Source: Saururus chinensis
Lineage: Eukaryota > Streptophyta > Magnoliopsida > Piperales > Saururaceae
Direction of reading: 5' to 3'
Assembly: GCA_035235625.1 (NCBI GenBank)
Contig: CP141146.1
Coordinates: 2,350,501-2,414,500, forward strand
Length of the DNA stretch: 64,000 nt
Notes under the pieces: model-generated
The model's database searches: none
Seen by the model: only the letters and a program-made list of their open reading frames with translations
What the model was told of the DNA's origin: nothing
Program-made: the position numbers and the translations under genes
Part shown: positions 1 to 11,261 of the stretch, in pieces
Layout of the letters: each line of letters begins with the position of its first letter
Position numbering within the stretch: position 1 is the first letter of the stretch

Positions 1-693
1 CCATATGTTTGATATATGAATGGGTGAATTTACAATAAATTATGTCAATATATTAGTGAATTCTCAACTAAAATTTACCATGAATCCACAAATTTACCAA
101 TAGATTCACCTCTTTGCCAACTTATACTAACAGACATACAATTAACAAAACTTCCCCTCAAATATATTTTTATGTTCAGCTACTTCCTCTCCCTCTTGTT
201 TTTTTTTTTTACAATGACAACTTGTTACTTATTCCTTCCTCTCATTCACTGTCTTTACTAATTCCAATGATGACCTCTTCAACACCTCCACCATTGGGTA
301 AGTCCTCTCTGTCTACTTTATTAGAATTTGTGTCGCTTTCTCAAGAGATTGTTGTCATGGCGGAGAAGATAACATCACAATGGACAACACCAAAATAGAA
401 AATACAATGAATAAAGAGTATTTTCGTTCTATATGTAGGGTTGAGGTTGAGGCCGGATTTTGTCTAAAAAATTTCACTTGCTTTTATGTAATTAGTTAAA
501 GAATATATCTATATACACCTTAATAATCCCCCTGCATACCCCAATAACATTATAAATCTTTTGAATAAAATTAGGTAAAAAAAGATTATTATGGTACATA
601 TAAACATGTTCTTAGTAAAAAATATATGCTTAAACCATGCAAAGTTGCCCTCTTTCTTATTAAAGGGGATTACCCCTAAAAGATAGAGGAAAC
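1..693. other. AT-rich intergenic DNA, no gene seen
   Basis: No reading frame here has a recognisable protein family, splice structure or codon bias. The longest frame (114-398, plus) is low-complexity and hydrophobic. It lies downstream of the SnRK2 gene, which ends at 1108 on the minus strand. Confidence 0.6.
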
Positions 694-818
694 AGATACT
701 CGTATTTTACTTTCTTTACACTAAAATCTTACTTTAACATCACCTGGGATCCACTTTTCTCACTCCAATCAAAGGCTAGAGTAAATTTTTAATTTAGAAA
801 ATATGAAGTAGGAATATC
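694..818. mobile_element. MITE-like element, family shared with 6650-6807
   Basis: The left end starts GATACTCGTATTTTACTTTC. The right end, read on the opposite strand, starts GATATTCCTACTTCATATTT. These form imperfect terminal inverted repeats of roughly 40 bp around a short non-coding core. A related copy lies in an intron of the ROP gene at 6650-6807. The element is about 125 bp and has no coding capacity. I could not define a target-site duplication, so the superfamily is open. Confidence 0.55.
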
Positions 819-1107
819 ATTTTACAAAGATAAAAGGCCCGGAAGAAAGTATACAAATATAATAACTTGTTGTGAAATTGAAGCCCAAGCGACTTTTTTC
901 ACCAAACGTCCAAACCAATTCCCTGATTTCCCTCTTGTACCAATTTGAAAATTTTTGATGTACCACAAAGCACATACAGTTTAAGAACCCTACCAATATT
1001 TAATTTACATCCAGTTTTGACGTCTACACATCACAGACAAATTACACAACCAACGGTACTCAGCTTGAGAGCCTCGTGTTTTATTGATTCATGGCTATGG
1101 ATCATGT

Positions 1108-3843
1108 TCATACGGCTGTCACAAAGTCTCCACTACTATCCATGTCATCTATATCTCCCTCGGAGAAGGCCTCTTCATCCACCATCTCGCCAACAGACTG
1201 CCCGCCTGCAGCTGAGCTTTCAGCCGGGATCTGTGCAACTTCAATTATCCTCATTACCTCTTCTACACTCTGAGATGGCTGGTCTTTATTCATACTCCCA
1301 TAGTTGGTTTTTTCACCTTCCAACAGCTCTTTTGGCAAATTCTTCAAGAACCAGGTGTTACTTTTTATCTCTTGGATGGTGATCCTCTTCAAGGGAGATA
1401 CAGAAGGGAAAGTTTAAGTTTGAACAAGTTGAAATATAATCCAGTTTTTTAGCTCAATAAAACCAAATAGCTAGAATGACCTTGCTACCTTTGATGGATT
1501 GGCTACAAATACCCGGGAAAGAAGGTGGTGGCATTCCGCAGATATGCGTATATAGTCAGGTATTGTGTATTGAACACTCATTATTCTCTGCACATGACAT
1601 CAGAAATACAAGAGGATTTAAGTGAGAGTGCATAAACGAGAATTTCCGCATAGATTGCTTTTACTTACTCCAATTGTCTTTTTAAAATTTCTAGGGTCTT
1701 CAGGATCTTCAAATGGATAGGCTCCCACCAGCATAACATACAGTGTCACACCGCAAGACCACACATCTGCAATCTGATGATGTATAAACGCATAATTCAC
1801 TAGCTATAAACTTTACATATTCAACATAAACGATAAAGCAGCTAACCAATTTGAACGACATCATTAGGCCTCAAGTAGACAATAGGCATATTTCCTATTT
1901 AAAAAAGGTAAATTAGCTACTATGCCAATTTAAATGACATAGTTATGAGTAGCAGATAGTAACATGTACCTTTCCGTCATATTCCTTCCTTGAGAGGACC
2001 TCTGGAGCAATGTAGGCAGGTGTCCCCACTGTTGACTTTGGTTGGGAATGTAAGAGAGCTGACTGCATTATGAAAAAGGAAGGAGTTGAGCACAAGGGAT
2101 TTCTTTGTTCTCAAATAAAGAAAACCAGAACAAACTAACCTTTGAATAACCAAAATCACATATCTTAAGGCGCGGAGTTGGGCTGCCATCTAGAAGTGTA
2201 TTTTCTAGTTTAAGGTCCCTATGACATATTTCCTGCAGTATCAATACAGGACATCATATCGGCATGCAGCAACGTCTGCTATGTAACAAACCAGCTCATT
2301 AATCAATGGCACTGAAATAGCAAACATATAATTCAACGTTGGCAACATACCATAGAATGGCAGTAACAAACTCCAGATATTAGCTGCTGAAAGAAAAACC
2401 TTGCCTGTGGCAGATAAAATGAACCAAATATTGCATGAGGTCAGGAAAAGGATTAGAAGCAGGAATAATATATGGTTTAAGTTGAAGATTTCACACCTCG
2501 TCCTCACTAAACCTGCCAGCACTACAAATTTTCTCAAATAACTCCCCTCCTGCGGCATATTCCATGACAATGGCTAGATGTGTAGGTGTTAACAAGACCT
2601 GCATGAATTCGGTATGATCACTAATTTTTTGAATTTCAACTCATAGACTTTGCCTGCCAAACATACATCATGATCAAATGACCACGAAATTAAGAAAATA
2701 TAGCCATCAATAGCCTATTGTTGAACATCATCTCCATGAAGTGAGCTGAATTAGTATTGTTAAATCTGGATGCCTATACAGAGGATGACTTTGCTTTTCT
2801 TATTTTAGAATGAAAGGAATATGACAAGCTTCCGAATGCCTAATCCATTGAGACATAGAAAAGGACCAATGCATAAAACTAATTCCTCTCAAAGCAAAAC
2901 GTTCTAGAATGAAAGATCACCCACTTAAGCATACATAGAATGCCTGCACTTTTCAGTTCTTTGAATTACTGATAAATGGTGAAACCATCTACTCCCTTGT
3001 TCATTTTGAATTTCTGATGTGGATTAATAAAGTGGGAAGGAGGGGGTATTAAGCTCATCTCCACTGCAAACGAATATAGACAGAAAATGAGGATTGATTA
3101 ATGGGAAATCCTCACAATAAGTAAACATACTGTCCCTTTGGAGAAGAAAAAAGCATCTGAAAAAAATAATGTCCCTAGTCTTATCATGTATATCAAAGGC
3201 TTCAAATTTTGGTCAGCTCCTAAGGTTGCAGGTTTAGTTGGACATGGAAGTACTCAGTTTTGTATTGTGGACGCCACACTTCTGTTAGGAAGTAAGAAGT
3301 AAAATCTACCAAGTAAGAAGTGCAATTCACTTACAAACAGATCAAGGACATACCTCCCTGAATCGAACAATGTTTGGATGTCTTAGTGACCTATGATTAA
3401 TGATCTCCCTCTGCACATTCTCGTCAATCTGGACAGCCATTTCATAACATTACATAACACCCAATAAATGGATCATCACCAACATAAATAGTCACACACA
3501 AAAAAATGATCAATCCATAAGCTTCAATCCAAGAGCAACAATCATTCCATAAGCCTCAAGCAAAGAAAGAGGTTCTATAAATACTGGAATTAAGATTCAA
3601 GCGGAAACTACAATAAAGAGAAGCTAAAAGTCTGAACCGGGCAACACCCGAAAGATGAAGAGAAACAGAGTTATTTTTACTTGATTTATCTCTACAAGTT
3701 TGAAGTTCTGAACCATTTACCTTCTTCCCTCTTTCTATGTATTTGACGGCCAGGAGCTCCTTCGTCTTTTTATCTTTCACCAACCTCGCCACCCCGAAAT
3801 TCCCAGAGCCCAGCTCCTTCAGTGGCTCATACCTCTCTTCCAT
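1108..3843 (-). CDS. SnRK2-family serine/threonine protein kinase (SAPK-like)
   Basis: Nine exons, in coding order: 3843-3721, 3428-3354, 2598-2497, 2404-2351, 2232-2140, 2062-1970, 1773-1669, 1587-1489, 1386-1108; 340 residues, normal for SnRK2. Seen: glycine loop GSGNFG, lysine K34 (AVKYIERG), catalytic HRDLKLEN with D124, DFG with D144, activation loop with [13 protein letters not shown] (S159, T163 equivalent to the phosphorylated sites of OST1), then the SnRK2 C-terminal helix ([13 protein letters not shown]) and an acidic tail ending SGDFVTAV. Known for the family: SnRK2 kinases are activated by osmotic stress, and some by abscisic acid through release from PP2C phosphatases, acting in cytosol and nucleus. 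The N-terminus [12 protein letters not shown] resembles rice SAPK3, while the tail resembles the SGDFVCAL end of SAPK1/2 and AtSnRK2.7, so the subclass is uncertain. Each exon's length matches the protein exactly and no frameshift is seen. Confidence 0.95.
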
Positions 3844-4416
3844 CTCTCCAAACTCCAAACAACCACAGGTCAGATCCTGGGTCAATCAGATTTCGATCCC
3901 TCTTCGAAGTCTTTGTCGAAGAACCTCGTGTCGCAGCATGCAACGAGGAGTAGGTCCCTTCAGAGCCTGAAACAGGGAACGAAGGGCTGCTGTCGGGGAA
4001 GAAACCAGTTGAGGGGGTCAGCTGGCTTGTGCCGGCTGGAAGGTATATCTTATTGGCTGCGTCACCACGTGGAGGGAAGATCTACGCACGGGTGGCGGCT
4101 GTGATACTTGGCATCAAAGATCCAAGTTCCCGCTAGCAATCATATAAATGGAGTTGTGTTCTTTAAAAGCTTAGATTTAATTTGACGTGATATGCCTTGT
4201 CTACTCATCCTTTTCTGGTCAAAAGCGTAAGTTTAATTGGCGGGCAAGTCATGCTTAATCATTAAACTAGTCCTTTTTATTAGTCAAAGATCCAAAATCA
4301 TTATCCTTTTTATTGATCATATTATACAGAAGGTTGCTATTTGGACCTGCAAAATTTTTTTAAAAATATTTTTATATTTTTACTTATTCTTTTAATTTTT
4401 AATTTATTATTTATTA

Positions 4417-4494
<78 letters not shown>

Positions 4495-5248
4495 GATAGT
4501 GATGACAGTAACGATAGCTATGGAGATAGTAACGATGACAACGACGGCGATGATGACAACAGTCCTCTGCTATGGCCACCGCCTCGCTGCGTGTGGTTTG
4601 GCTGGTTCAGTTCATTTTTGAAATGTTGGTATTCATGATTAAGGCAGATGAGGTAAAGCTTAATGGGAGCAGCTGCCTGGTAGACAAGGAGTGACCAAAT
4701 GGGATTTATTAATGTGTGAAGGAGGGGATATTTAGTATATACCAACCAAAACATAGAAACAAAATGATTAAATGTTGATATGAAAAAGTCCGAGGCTTCA
4801 TAAGTCTCCTCATAATAAGCCCAACTTGTAATATTATTATATTTTATTTTATAAAAGTTTTTATCTTCGTTTTTTATAAAAATTAAACAAATGTGAAATT
4901 TCAAGTTGTTTTAGCTTCTCAAAGTCACAGGTCAATACCGGAAGAATTTTTTATCCTTCCACCTACGGGGTATCTTCCATTTAGCTTTGAATTAACGCAC
5001 AAACTAGCGTATATTAGCATGCGTCTTTGACATGATAAAGAAAAAGAGCAATAGTTTTTTCACCTGAAAGAGAATATGAGCATTAGTCTCCTTCGTAATC
5101 AAAGCAAAAACAAGTAGTGAGAGGATTGAGATATGATGCATCTCAGAACAGAGAACAATTGCTAATAAGATGCACACACCACAAACATGAAAGCTGCCCC
5201 AAACCGTTGCCCCCTACAGCAGCAAATATAATGTTCCTGCGACCCCAG
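3844..5248. other. Intergenic: SnRK2 upstream region and ROP 3' flank
   Basis: It contains the SnRK2 5' leader and promoter (read leftward) and the 3' flank of the ROP gene. A long TA dinucleotide run lies at 4422-4491. No other gene is evident. Confidence 0.5.
4422..4491. repeat. (TA)n microsatellite, about 35 units
   Basis: Uninterrupted alternating T and A over about 70 bp in intergenic DNA. Such runs are length-polymorphic and prone to assembly error. Confidence 0.95.
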
Positions 5249-7969
5249 TTAAAGAACAGAGCAAAATCCCTGCCTTTTCCTGGCTTTCTTGGGCTTTTGA
5301 GGCTGAAGAACGACTTTAATTGCAACATCAAATACGGCCTTCACATTCTGCAGTAAAACAGCAGCAGCAGTCATTTCCTTGCATTCTCCACTACCATATG
5401 CTTCTCCACAAAAGATCATTTTTTGTCATATTTCAACCGTATTTTATAGGAAGATATTGCTTTTCAGTTTCTAATAATTAACAGTCATTCCATCTGTAAA
5501 CATCTACTCATAATTAACCTGTTGGGTCTTTGAACTGCACTCAACGTATGCCAGTGCACCTACTTGCTTCTTCAGCTCCTCCCCCTGAATTTGAAGAGCT
5601 CGGGCATTAGACAATAGGTTTATCAGCCCACTGAGCATTGAATTGATTGATATATGACTTGAGCATAGAAGGAGATGTTGGCCACAATTGAGCTACAAAC
5701 TGAACTTGGCCATTTGAATTTAAAAATTCTAGTACTCCTCATTGTATATATTGCAGACCTGTGCCCTTGAAATTGTACATGCCCCAGGATGATTCAAAAA
5801 GAACTGACTGTCTTCCCTTAGATCTGTTAGTCATATGAATTTAATTAGTAGTGTACAGATTAGATAAGATAAAAAAAAATTAGATATATAATATGATTTG
5901 AACAAAGGTCTCTGATCATTAATTATACACACAAGTTTTATATTAACCCATACATACTACTGTGACTCTAAATTGCATAGGCTAAATATTATGTTATATA
6001 TTAGTGAAGACAATGACATTAAAGGACTATGTGTTGTGGAACATGTTATTCATAATCAAGACTGTGTGCTCTTCATAGGTTTTTCAAAGGCATTAAAATA
6101 CACAAATACAAATATATATAATATATAAAAATAAAATAAAAAGTATTATTAAGAAGTATGTTATATACCTAGGACCTACAAAAAAGATTGAGAAAGCATT
6201 GTCATGTGGGATATCATTTGATAGAGCTCTTTGAAAGTTTTTTAATGGTACTAAGAATGTACGAATCTAAATTCGAGAGTGTAAATTATAAAATTATAAA
6301 GTTAACTTAGCATAACTTAAAAAATAGGGATTATAATTATAATATCTTTGGCTTTTTTGGGGTTAGGATATGTCAAATAGGGGTAAAATAGGCATTAATA
6401 GCAAAAAACTGGGTCAAATAGTCAAAATTTCAAAGTTTTATAATACACCGATTTGCTATTGTACAGATTTAATTTGTTGTATGAACTCTAATTAAATTAC
6501 TCATATTCACATTACATATACTTTGTCTTGTCATGTTCAGATTTACTATACTAGTAATAGGAGGCATTATTCATTCAATCGAATATACAATATACATCGC
6601 ACTCATTGATCATCTTCACTCTAAAACATGGCCTATTAGTATAGGAAAATAATATTTCTACTTTATTTTTTCTTCTCCAAAACCCTACTTTAACCTTTTA
6701 TTGAACTGACAAAAGTAAATTTCCTTATTGACAGGTGACTCGCCTTTCTCTATCCAATCAAATGATGGAGTAGAATTTTGGTGTAAAGAAGGTGAAATAG
6801 GAGTATCAGGTTCTGTTAGTATATATTGGAATGAGGAAGAGATTTGACAAGGATCTAATACCAAATTTTCAATCCATAAATTACATTTAAATGATTTGAA
6901 TGTTTAGACATTGATAAAGTTGGCAAGATAATATATAGAAAGTCACCTAGTTTGGTGCCCACAAGCACAATTGGCACTGAGGGTGCATAATGCCTTAGCT
7001 CCGGGATCCACTTCTTGCTCAAACCAGAAGAAAACATGAACTCATAATTATGTTTTAATAAAAGAAGATACAGTAAATTTGCGAGGATAAGATAGTTTAC
7101 CTTCTTGAATGCATTCTCAAAGCTGGGTCTACTAATGAGAGAAAAAGCCAGAAGAAATACATCAGCTCCCCTGTAACTAAGTGGCCTGAGCCTATTGTAG
7201 TCTTCTTGACCTGGATGCAAAAAAAATTTCGTCCTTCACAATGAATACTTTAACACTTGGTAATATAGTAAAACTAAGTGTGCTGACATATAACGTTTTG
7301 TTGCTTGCTGAAGAACAAATTCACATGAATTAGAAGGTTCTGTTTCAACTATTGCGGCATAAGCTGGAAAAACTTTTCTGCACTCCCTGACAGACATATT
7401 AGCCAGTAGTAATATTCAATCTGAAATTTTGTTCCAATAAATTTTTTCGTAGAGAAGTTACGCAGTGCTCTTTCCATCGTATTGACAAATGCCAGAACCA
7501 CAAACAAAAAGAAAATGGAAAGCTGAACAAATAAAAACAACACAACATGGCTGTGCTACTTCAACTCTCATTAAGAGACATTGAACAAACATTCAAATTG
7601 TGGGATAGAACCCAAAAGCATAATCTGAAGTGGGTGGAGAGCAGTATATGATATAGACCTGCTGTATCCCAGAGAGCTAGATTCAAAGCCTGGCCATCAA
7701 CTGTAACATTTGCACAGTAATTATCGAACACTGTAGGAATATAGTCCTGCCCAATCAAGAAAAAAGTTACTAACTGGAAAGCCTTAGTGTAGTTCTTTTT
7801 CATTGATATAAGCAAGAAGAGAACAAGATCAATCTTTGAGAAAGAAATGAAAACAATGGGAGAAGACTACTCTTGGGAAAGTGTTGCTAGTGTAGGAAAT
7901 GAGGAGACAAGTCTTGCCGACAGCTCCGTCCCCAACTGTGACACACTTGATGAATTTTGCATTTCTCAT
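5249..7969 (-). CDS. ROP/RAC small GTPase (Rho of plants)
   Basis: Seven exons, in coding order: 7969-7871, 7746-7659, 7210-7101, 7010-6947, 5823-5759, 5584-5519, 5347-5249; 196 residues, the usual ROP length. Seen: P-loop GDGAVGKT, switch [11 protein letters not shown], switch [22 protein letters not shown], the Rho-type insert region ([12 protein letters not shown]), guanine-binding TKLD and SSK, then a basic tail ending CSVL. A CaaL box implies geranylgeranylation and plasma-membrane anchoring (type I ROP). Family role: polarity, cytoskeleton, NADPH oxidase and defence signalling. The exon 4 acceptor is ambiguous between 7010 and 7013 (one lysine more or less); 7010 gives the canonical length. 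Oddities: residue 33 just before switch I is Arg where most ROPs have Thr, and a three-codon uORF overlaps the start codon. A MITE sits in the fourth intron (6650-6807). Confidence 0.95.
6650..6807. mobile_element. MITE-like element in ROP intron 4, same family as 694-818
   Basis: The left end (TTTCTACTTTATTTTTTCTT and on) and the reverse complement of the right end (GATACTCCTATTTCACCTTC) are imperfect inverted repeats. Internal blocks match the 694-818 copy, notably the CACCT/CAGGTGA segment followed by CTCxxTCCAATCAAA. Non-coding, about 158 bp. The left boundary is approximate. Confidence 0.5.
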
Positions 7970-7977
7970 CTCTTCAT
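7966..7977 (-). promoter_or_regulatory. Minimal uORF overlapping the ROP start codon
   Basis: The leader reads ATG AAG AGA TGA, and the ROP start codon lies inside it (A of ATG at 7969), so the uORF stop overlaps the ROP ATG by the ATGA arrangement. A three-codon uORF like this can lower initiation or allow reinitiation. The effect is inferred and depends on the mature leader including this stretch. Confidence 0.4.
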
Positions 7978-8319
7978 TACCTTCACATACGCCGCAACTA
8001 GAAAGTTGACATGGAGATAACTGAGGATTGAAACTCTGGCGGACCTTGAGAAGATTTTCAATGTGATGTAACTCAATACCCGTGAGCCTACAGTGGAGAG
8101 AGAGAGAGGCTTTAGCGGCTTAGCCATTGGCAAGTAGTAGTACTATTATTTTGTTAGCAAAAACAAAAAAATTGTACTACAATTGGTACAAATTCCAACT
8201 TTCTATTATTAGTAAGTTCATGATCACATTTAATTGGATTAAAGTAATCAAATTGCAGTATTTTTACTTTTTTTTCAAGCTTATGGCGTAATTAGACTCT
8301 GATATCCCTAATCTAAATA

Positions 8320-8433
8320 CTCTTTGTCTCATATTAATATTTTTATTTAATTTTTTAAAATAAGCTCTCTTTAGTTTTTTAAAAATAATTTATTTAAAAA
8401 ATAATTTAATTTATTAATGTAAGACAGAGGGAG
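8320..8433. mobile_element. Stowaway-like MITE
   Basis: The element starts CTCTTTGTCTCATATTAATA and its other end reads, on the opposite strand, CTCCCTCTGTCTTACATTAA. These are inverted ends of the CTCCCTCYGTC type. The dinucleotide TA flanks both sides (8318-8319 and 8434-8435), as expected for Tc1/mariner-related Stowaway elements. 114 bp, AT-rich, non-coding. Confidence 0.65.
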
Positions 8434-9235
8434 TATACGAATCGTGTTTTGCCTTTTAAGTGAAGTGAAGTGATACGGACCTATGTCCCATATAAGGGCA
8501 AATTTTGCAATGAAATTAAAATATCGCTATTGTTGAGAGTTGAGACTTGGGTCTTGGGGCCCAAAAAAATTCCTGAATACCCCATTTTAAAGATTTTTTA
8601 AAATTTATTTATTAATTTATCGTCTTATGCATCCCGAATTGATTCTCTCACGTATTACCGAGGCATTGTCACACTTTCTCGTCCTCTGCTTTCCGGTTCT
8701 ACCTCCACCTCTTTTTTCTCATTTTTTTTGTCTTGATAGCCAACATCTACATGTGTTGGCAAGAAGTGTGGCGTTTTTGGATGCACTAATAACATCTGGA
8801 CCATATTTGGTTTGGCTTGGCTATGCAACTTTGCTGCAATCAGTTTGAGCCACAGCTGATTGTCGAGAAGAAGTAAGAGGGAAAAAGATGGAGGAGAAAG
8901 ACGGAGGAAACGAGAAGGTGGGGGTGAAGAAAATAAGAATGAAGGAGAGAGATGTTTCTATTTTATTTGGGGTAAATATAAGATATTTTATAGAAAAATT
9001 TAAGAGGAAGTCCGAGTCCTTGACATGCACTAATATACCTTAGTGCAAGGATGTACTTGTACATATTAATGAACAGATAGTTGTTCGTGTGTTCGTCCAC
9101 CTAATGCAATATTCCTTGTTAGTGTTTGTTCGTATATGCGTTAGTCCATATTATGTTTTGTTTAAGTTCGTTCGCTACAAACACAAATAGATGTGAAAAT
9201 ATAGATAAATACTTAAAGATCTAAATTTTATCTCA

Positions 9236-9497
9236 AATTTAATTTATCAAGTACTTATATAGTATGTTAAAATTATCTTAATGTGTTATATAAGTATTAA
9301 ATCCATGTTTTCAAGTTGCTCAATACTTATGTAAGCATGTTAAAATTTTAGATATATGTTTTCAATCAATCTATTACTTATATAACATGTTAAAATTATC
9401 TTAATATGCTACATAAATACTTAATTTATATTTTTTCAAATTATCGAGTACTAATGAAGACTTATCTTAACATGCTATAAAAGTACTGAATTCTAAT
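9236..9497. repeat. Cluster of imperfect palindromic units, about 70 bp each
   Basis: About four diverged tandem units contain the pattern GTACTTATATAGTATGTTAA ... TTAATGTGTTATATAAGTAT separated by AAATTATC-like spacers, each unit being an imperfect palindrome. The same unit type is found at about 61340-61625. No coding capacity. Confidence 0.6.
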
Positions 9498-9832
9498 TTT
9501 TTCTAATTAATAATATATTAATATTTAAAAAAATATTGGTTAAAGGTGGGAGACACATACATCCTTAAAAATAAACAAAGTATGCCCATATCCGTATCCA
9601 TAACTCCTCGTTAAGGAAGGAAGATAAAAAAACTTAACCTGCTCCGCGTCCTCCTCACAAAAAACGGAGGCGAACACGACATAACCAGACATCCAGACTT
9701 CTAATGTCCATGAACACTACTACAGAGGACAAAAATTTTCTATCTTTACGAGATTGCGAAGTGATAAGCAAGATAGCGGGGAATTTTTGTTTGAGGTACA
9801 CATGGCCTTGGCGTGCCATACATAGTAACAGC

Positions 9833-9997
9833 GGGCCCACAGTGGTGGCCATCCAGTAATTCCTCGGCAACATGAGAGGTCCCTCACTCGACTTGAGAAA
9901 CGTGATTCTGGAGATTCTCCATTCCGAGAATTGTCTTTCTGATATCGTTTCACCGACTTGGAAATTACCAGGATTTTGAGTTCAGAAAGAAGGCCCA
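9833..9997. promoter_or_regulatory. Site II-like promoter motifs of the COX23-like gene
   Basis: GGGCCCAC at 9833-9840 and GGCCCA at 9992-9997 are TGGGCY (site II) elements on the minus strand. These TCP-bound elements are enriched upstream of plant genes for mitochondrial and respiratory proteins, which fits the gene starting at 10033. The second may lie in the leader rather than the promoter. Confidence 0.4.
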
Positions 9998-10032
9998 AAA
10001 CTCGGTGGTAGCCGTCGCGGAGAATTCGATTC

Positions 10033-11261
10033 ATGGCGTCCCGCTCTCCTCCTCCGCCTTACCCAAGCGCAGCAAGGATCGCGGATTCTCTCTGCTACCC
10101 CCAGTACTCGGCCTCCCTCAAATGTAAGACCAATCTGCTCCTGCTCCCCCTTTACTTTATTGTAATCTGTGATCCTGGGTGCTGGTAAGCTTTTCCTCTT
10201 CCCCTTTACTTTATTGTTTCAGATATGGACTTGATGCTACAGAGATAAATTCAATGATGGGTTTCCTTAATTGGTTGTTATGGACCTTAAACAAGCTTTT
10301 TTCTGTTATTTTTTTTCCTCTTTGTGTATTCATTGGTGGGTTGCCTTGAAACCGATGAGCTGGGTATGCCCTTCCCTTTCTGGCTGGAGGCCTCCTGTAT
10401 GATTGACTTCCTATGAAATTGATTGAATGGATTAATTAGAATGATGGACTGTAAATTTTTGGAGTTTTAGACTCTTATTTGACTACATAAATCATGAACA
10501 ACCAAAAGAATTTTCCAAACGTTGTGTGCTTTTGTGTCTCTGGGATACCGCATGACGAGAGGGGCTAACGTGGATTTTTTAATATTAAATATGGCAGATA
10601 GCCTTTTCTCAGATTGCCTTCTGTAGGTGAGAGATCTCACTATATTTTCCGTTAGAATGACCTATACATGCTAAATTCTTTTCATATTATTCGTTTTGCG
10701 AATAAAGGTTTTTTGTTTTATAGTCCTACCAACTTATCTGCTCGTGACAAAACCTTTTTGATGGGACCTTGAGAACTTCCATTTTTAGAATTTTGGCAGA
10801 GTTGGCTTGTTCAATTTGCATTAAATAGGTCTTATATGTGTGTGTGTGTGATTGTGTTATTTGCTTGACAAAATTTAATTTTACGAGGATAAGAACACAG
10901 GTTTGGAAGAATTTAACTCGGACAAGAGTAAATGTCAACACCACTTTGATGTTTACAAGGAATGCAAAAAGAAGGAGGTAAGGATCTACTCTTCTTTCAG
11001 TTTCATATGGGAAGAACACAATGAAATTATAGAATCTTCTCTCCACCCTCAGAGGATGGTTTCACTTTGGTATTTGACTGTATTTCTATTTACTTGAACT
11101 TAATTCTGTTGCCCATGCTTGCGGAACTGTGCATAAGCCTTCTCTCGTATCTTCTGCGTAATTTTGAATGTCATTATTCTTCACCTTATAAGTGACATGT
11201 TTTTCGATTACAGAGGGAAGCACGACTGGAACGCAACAGAAACAGATCATTGTTTCAGTAG
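10033..11261 (+). CDS. COX23: COX23-like twin CX9C (CHCH) mitochondrial protein
   Basis: Three exons: 10033-10123, 10901-10977, 11214-11261; 71 residues. Two CX9C motifs are visible: CYPQYSASLKC, whose second Cys codon is split across intron 1, and CQHHFDVYKEC, followed by a charged tail ending RNRNRSLFQ. The N-terminus MASRSPPPPYPSAARIADS matches what I recall of plant Cox19/COX23-like CHCH proteins. Family knowledge: COX23 is imported into the mitochondrial intermembrane space through Mia40-driven disulfide formation and supports cytochrome c oxidase assembly and copper handling. There is no cleavable presequence, as expected for Mia40 substrates. Site II motifs upstream support a mitochondrial role. 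The alternative is another small CX9C protein; COX23 fits best by length and by the spacing between motifs. Confidence 0.85.

Larger units (their letters stand above)
7978..10032. other. Intergenic DNA between ROP and the COX23-like gene
   Basis: It contains the ROP 5' flank, a Stowaway-like MITE (8320-8433), a palindromic repeat cluster (9236-9497) and the promoter of the COX23-like gene. Frames in 8627-9030 and 9655-10034 show no family resemblance and overlap regulatory DNA. Confidence 0.5.

Noticed and set aside
4337..4579. Minus-strand frame rich in alternating Ile and Tyr
   Set aside because: It is simply the translation of the (TA)n microsatellite.
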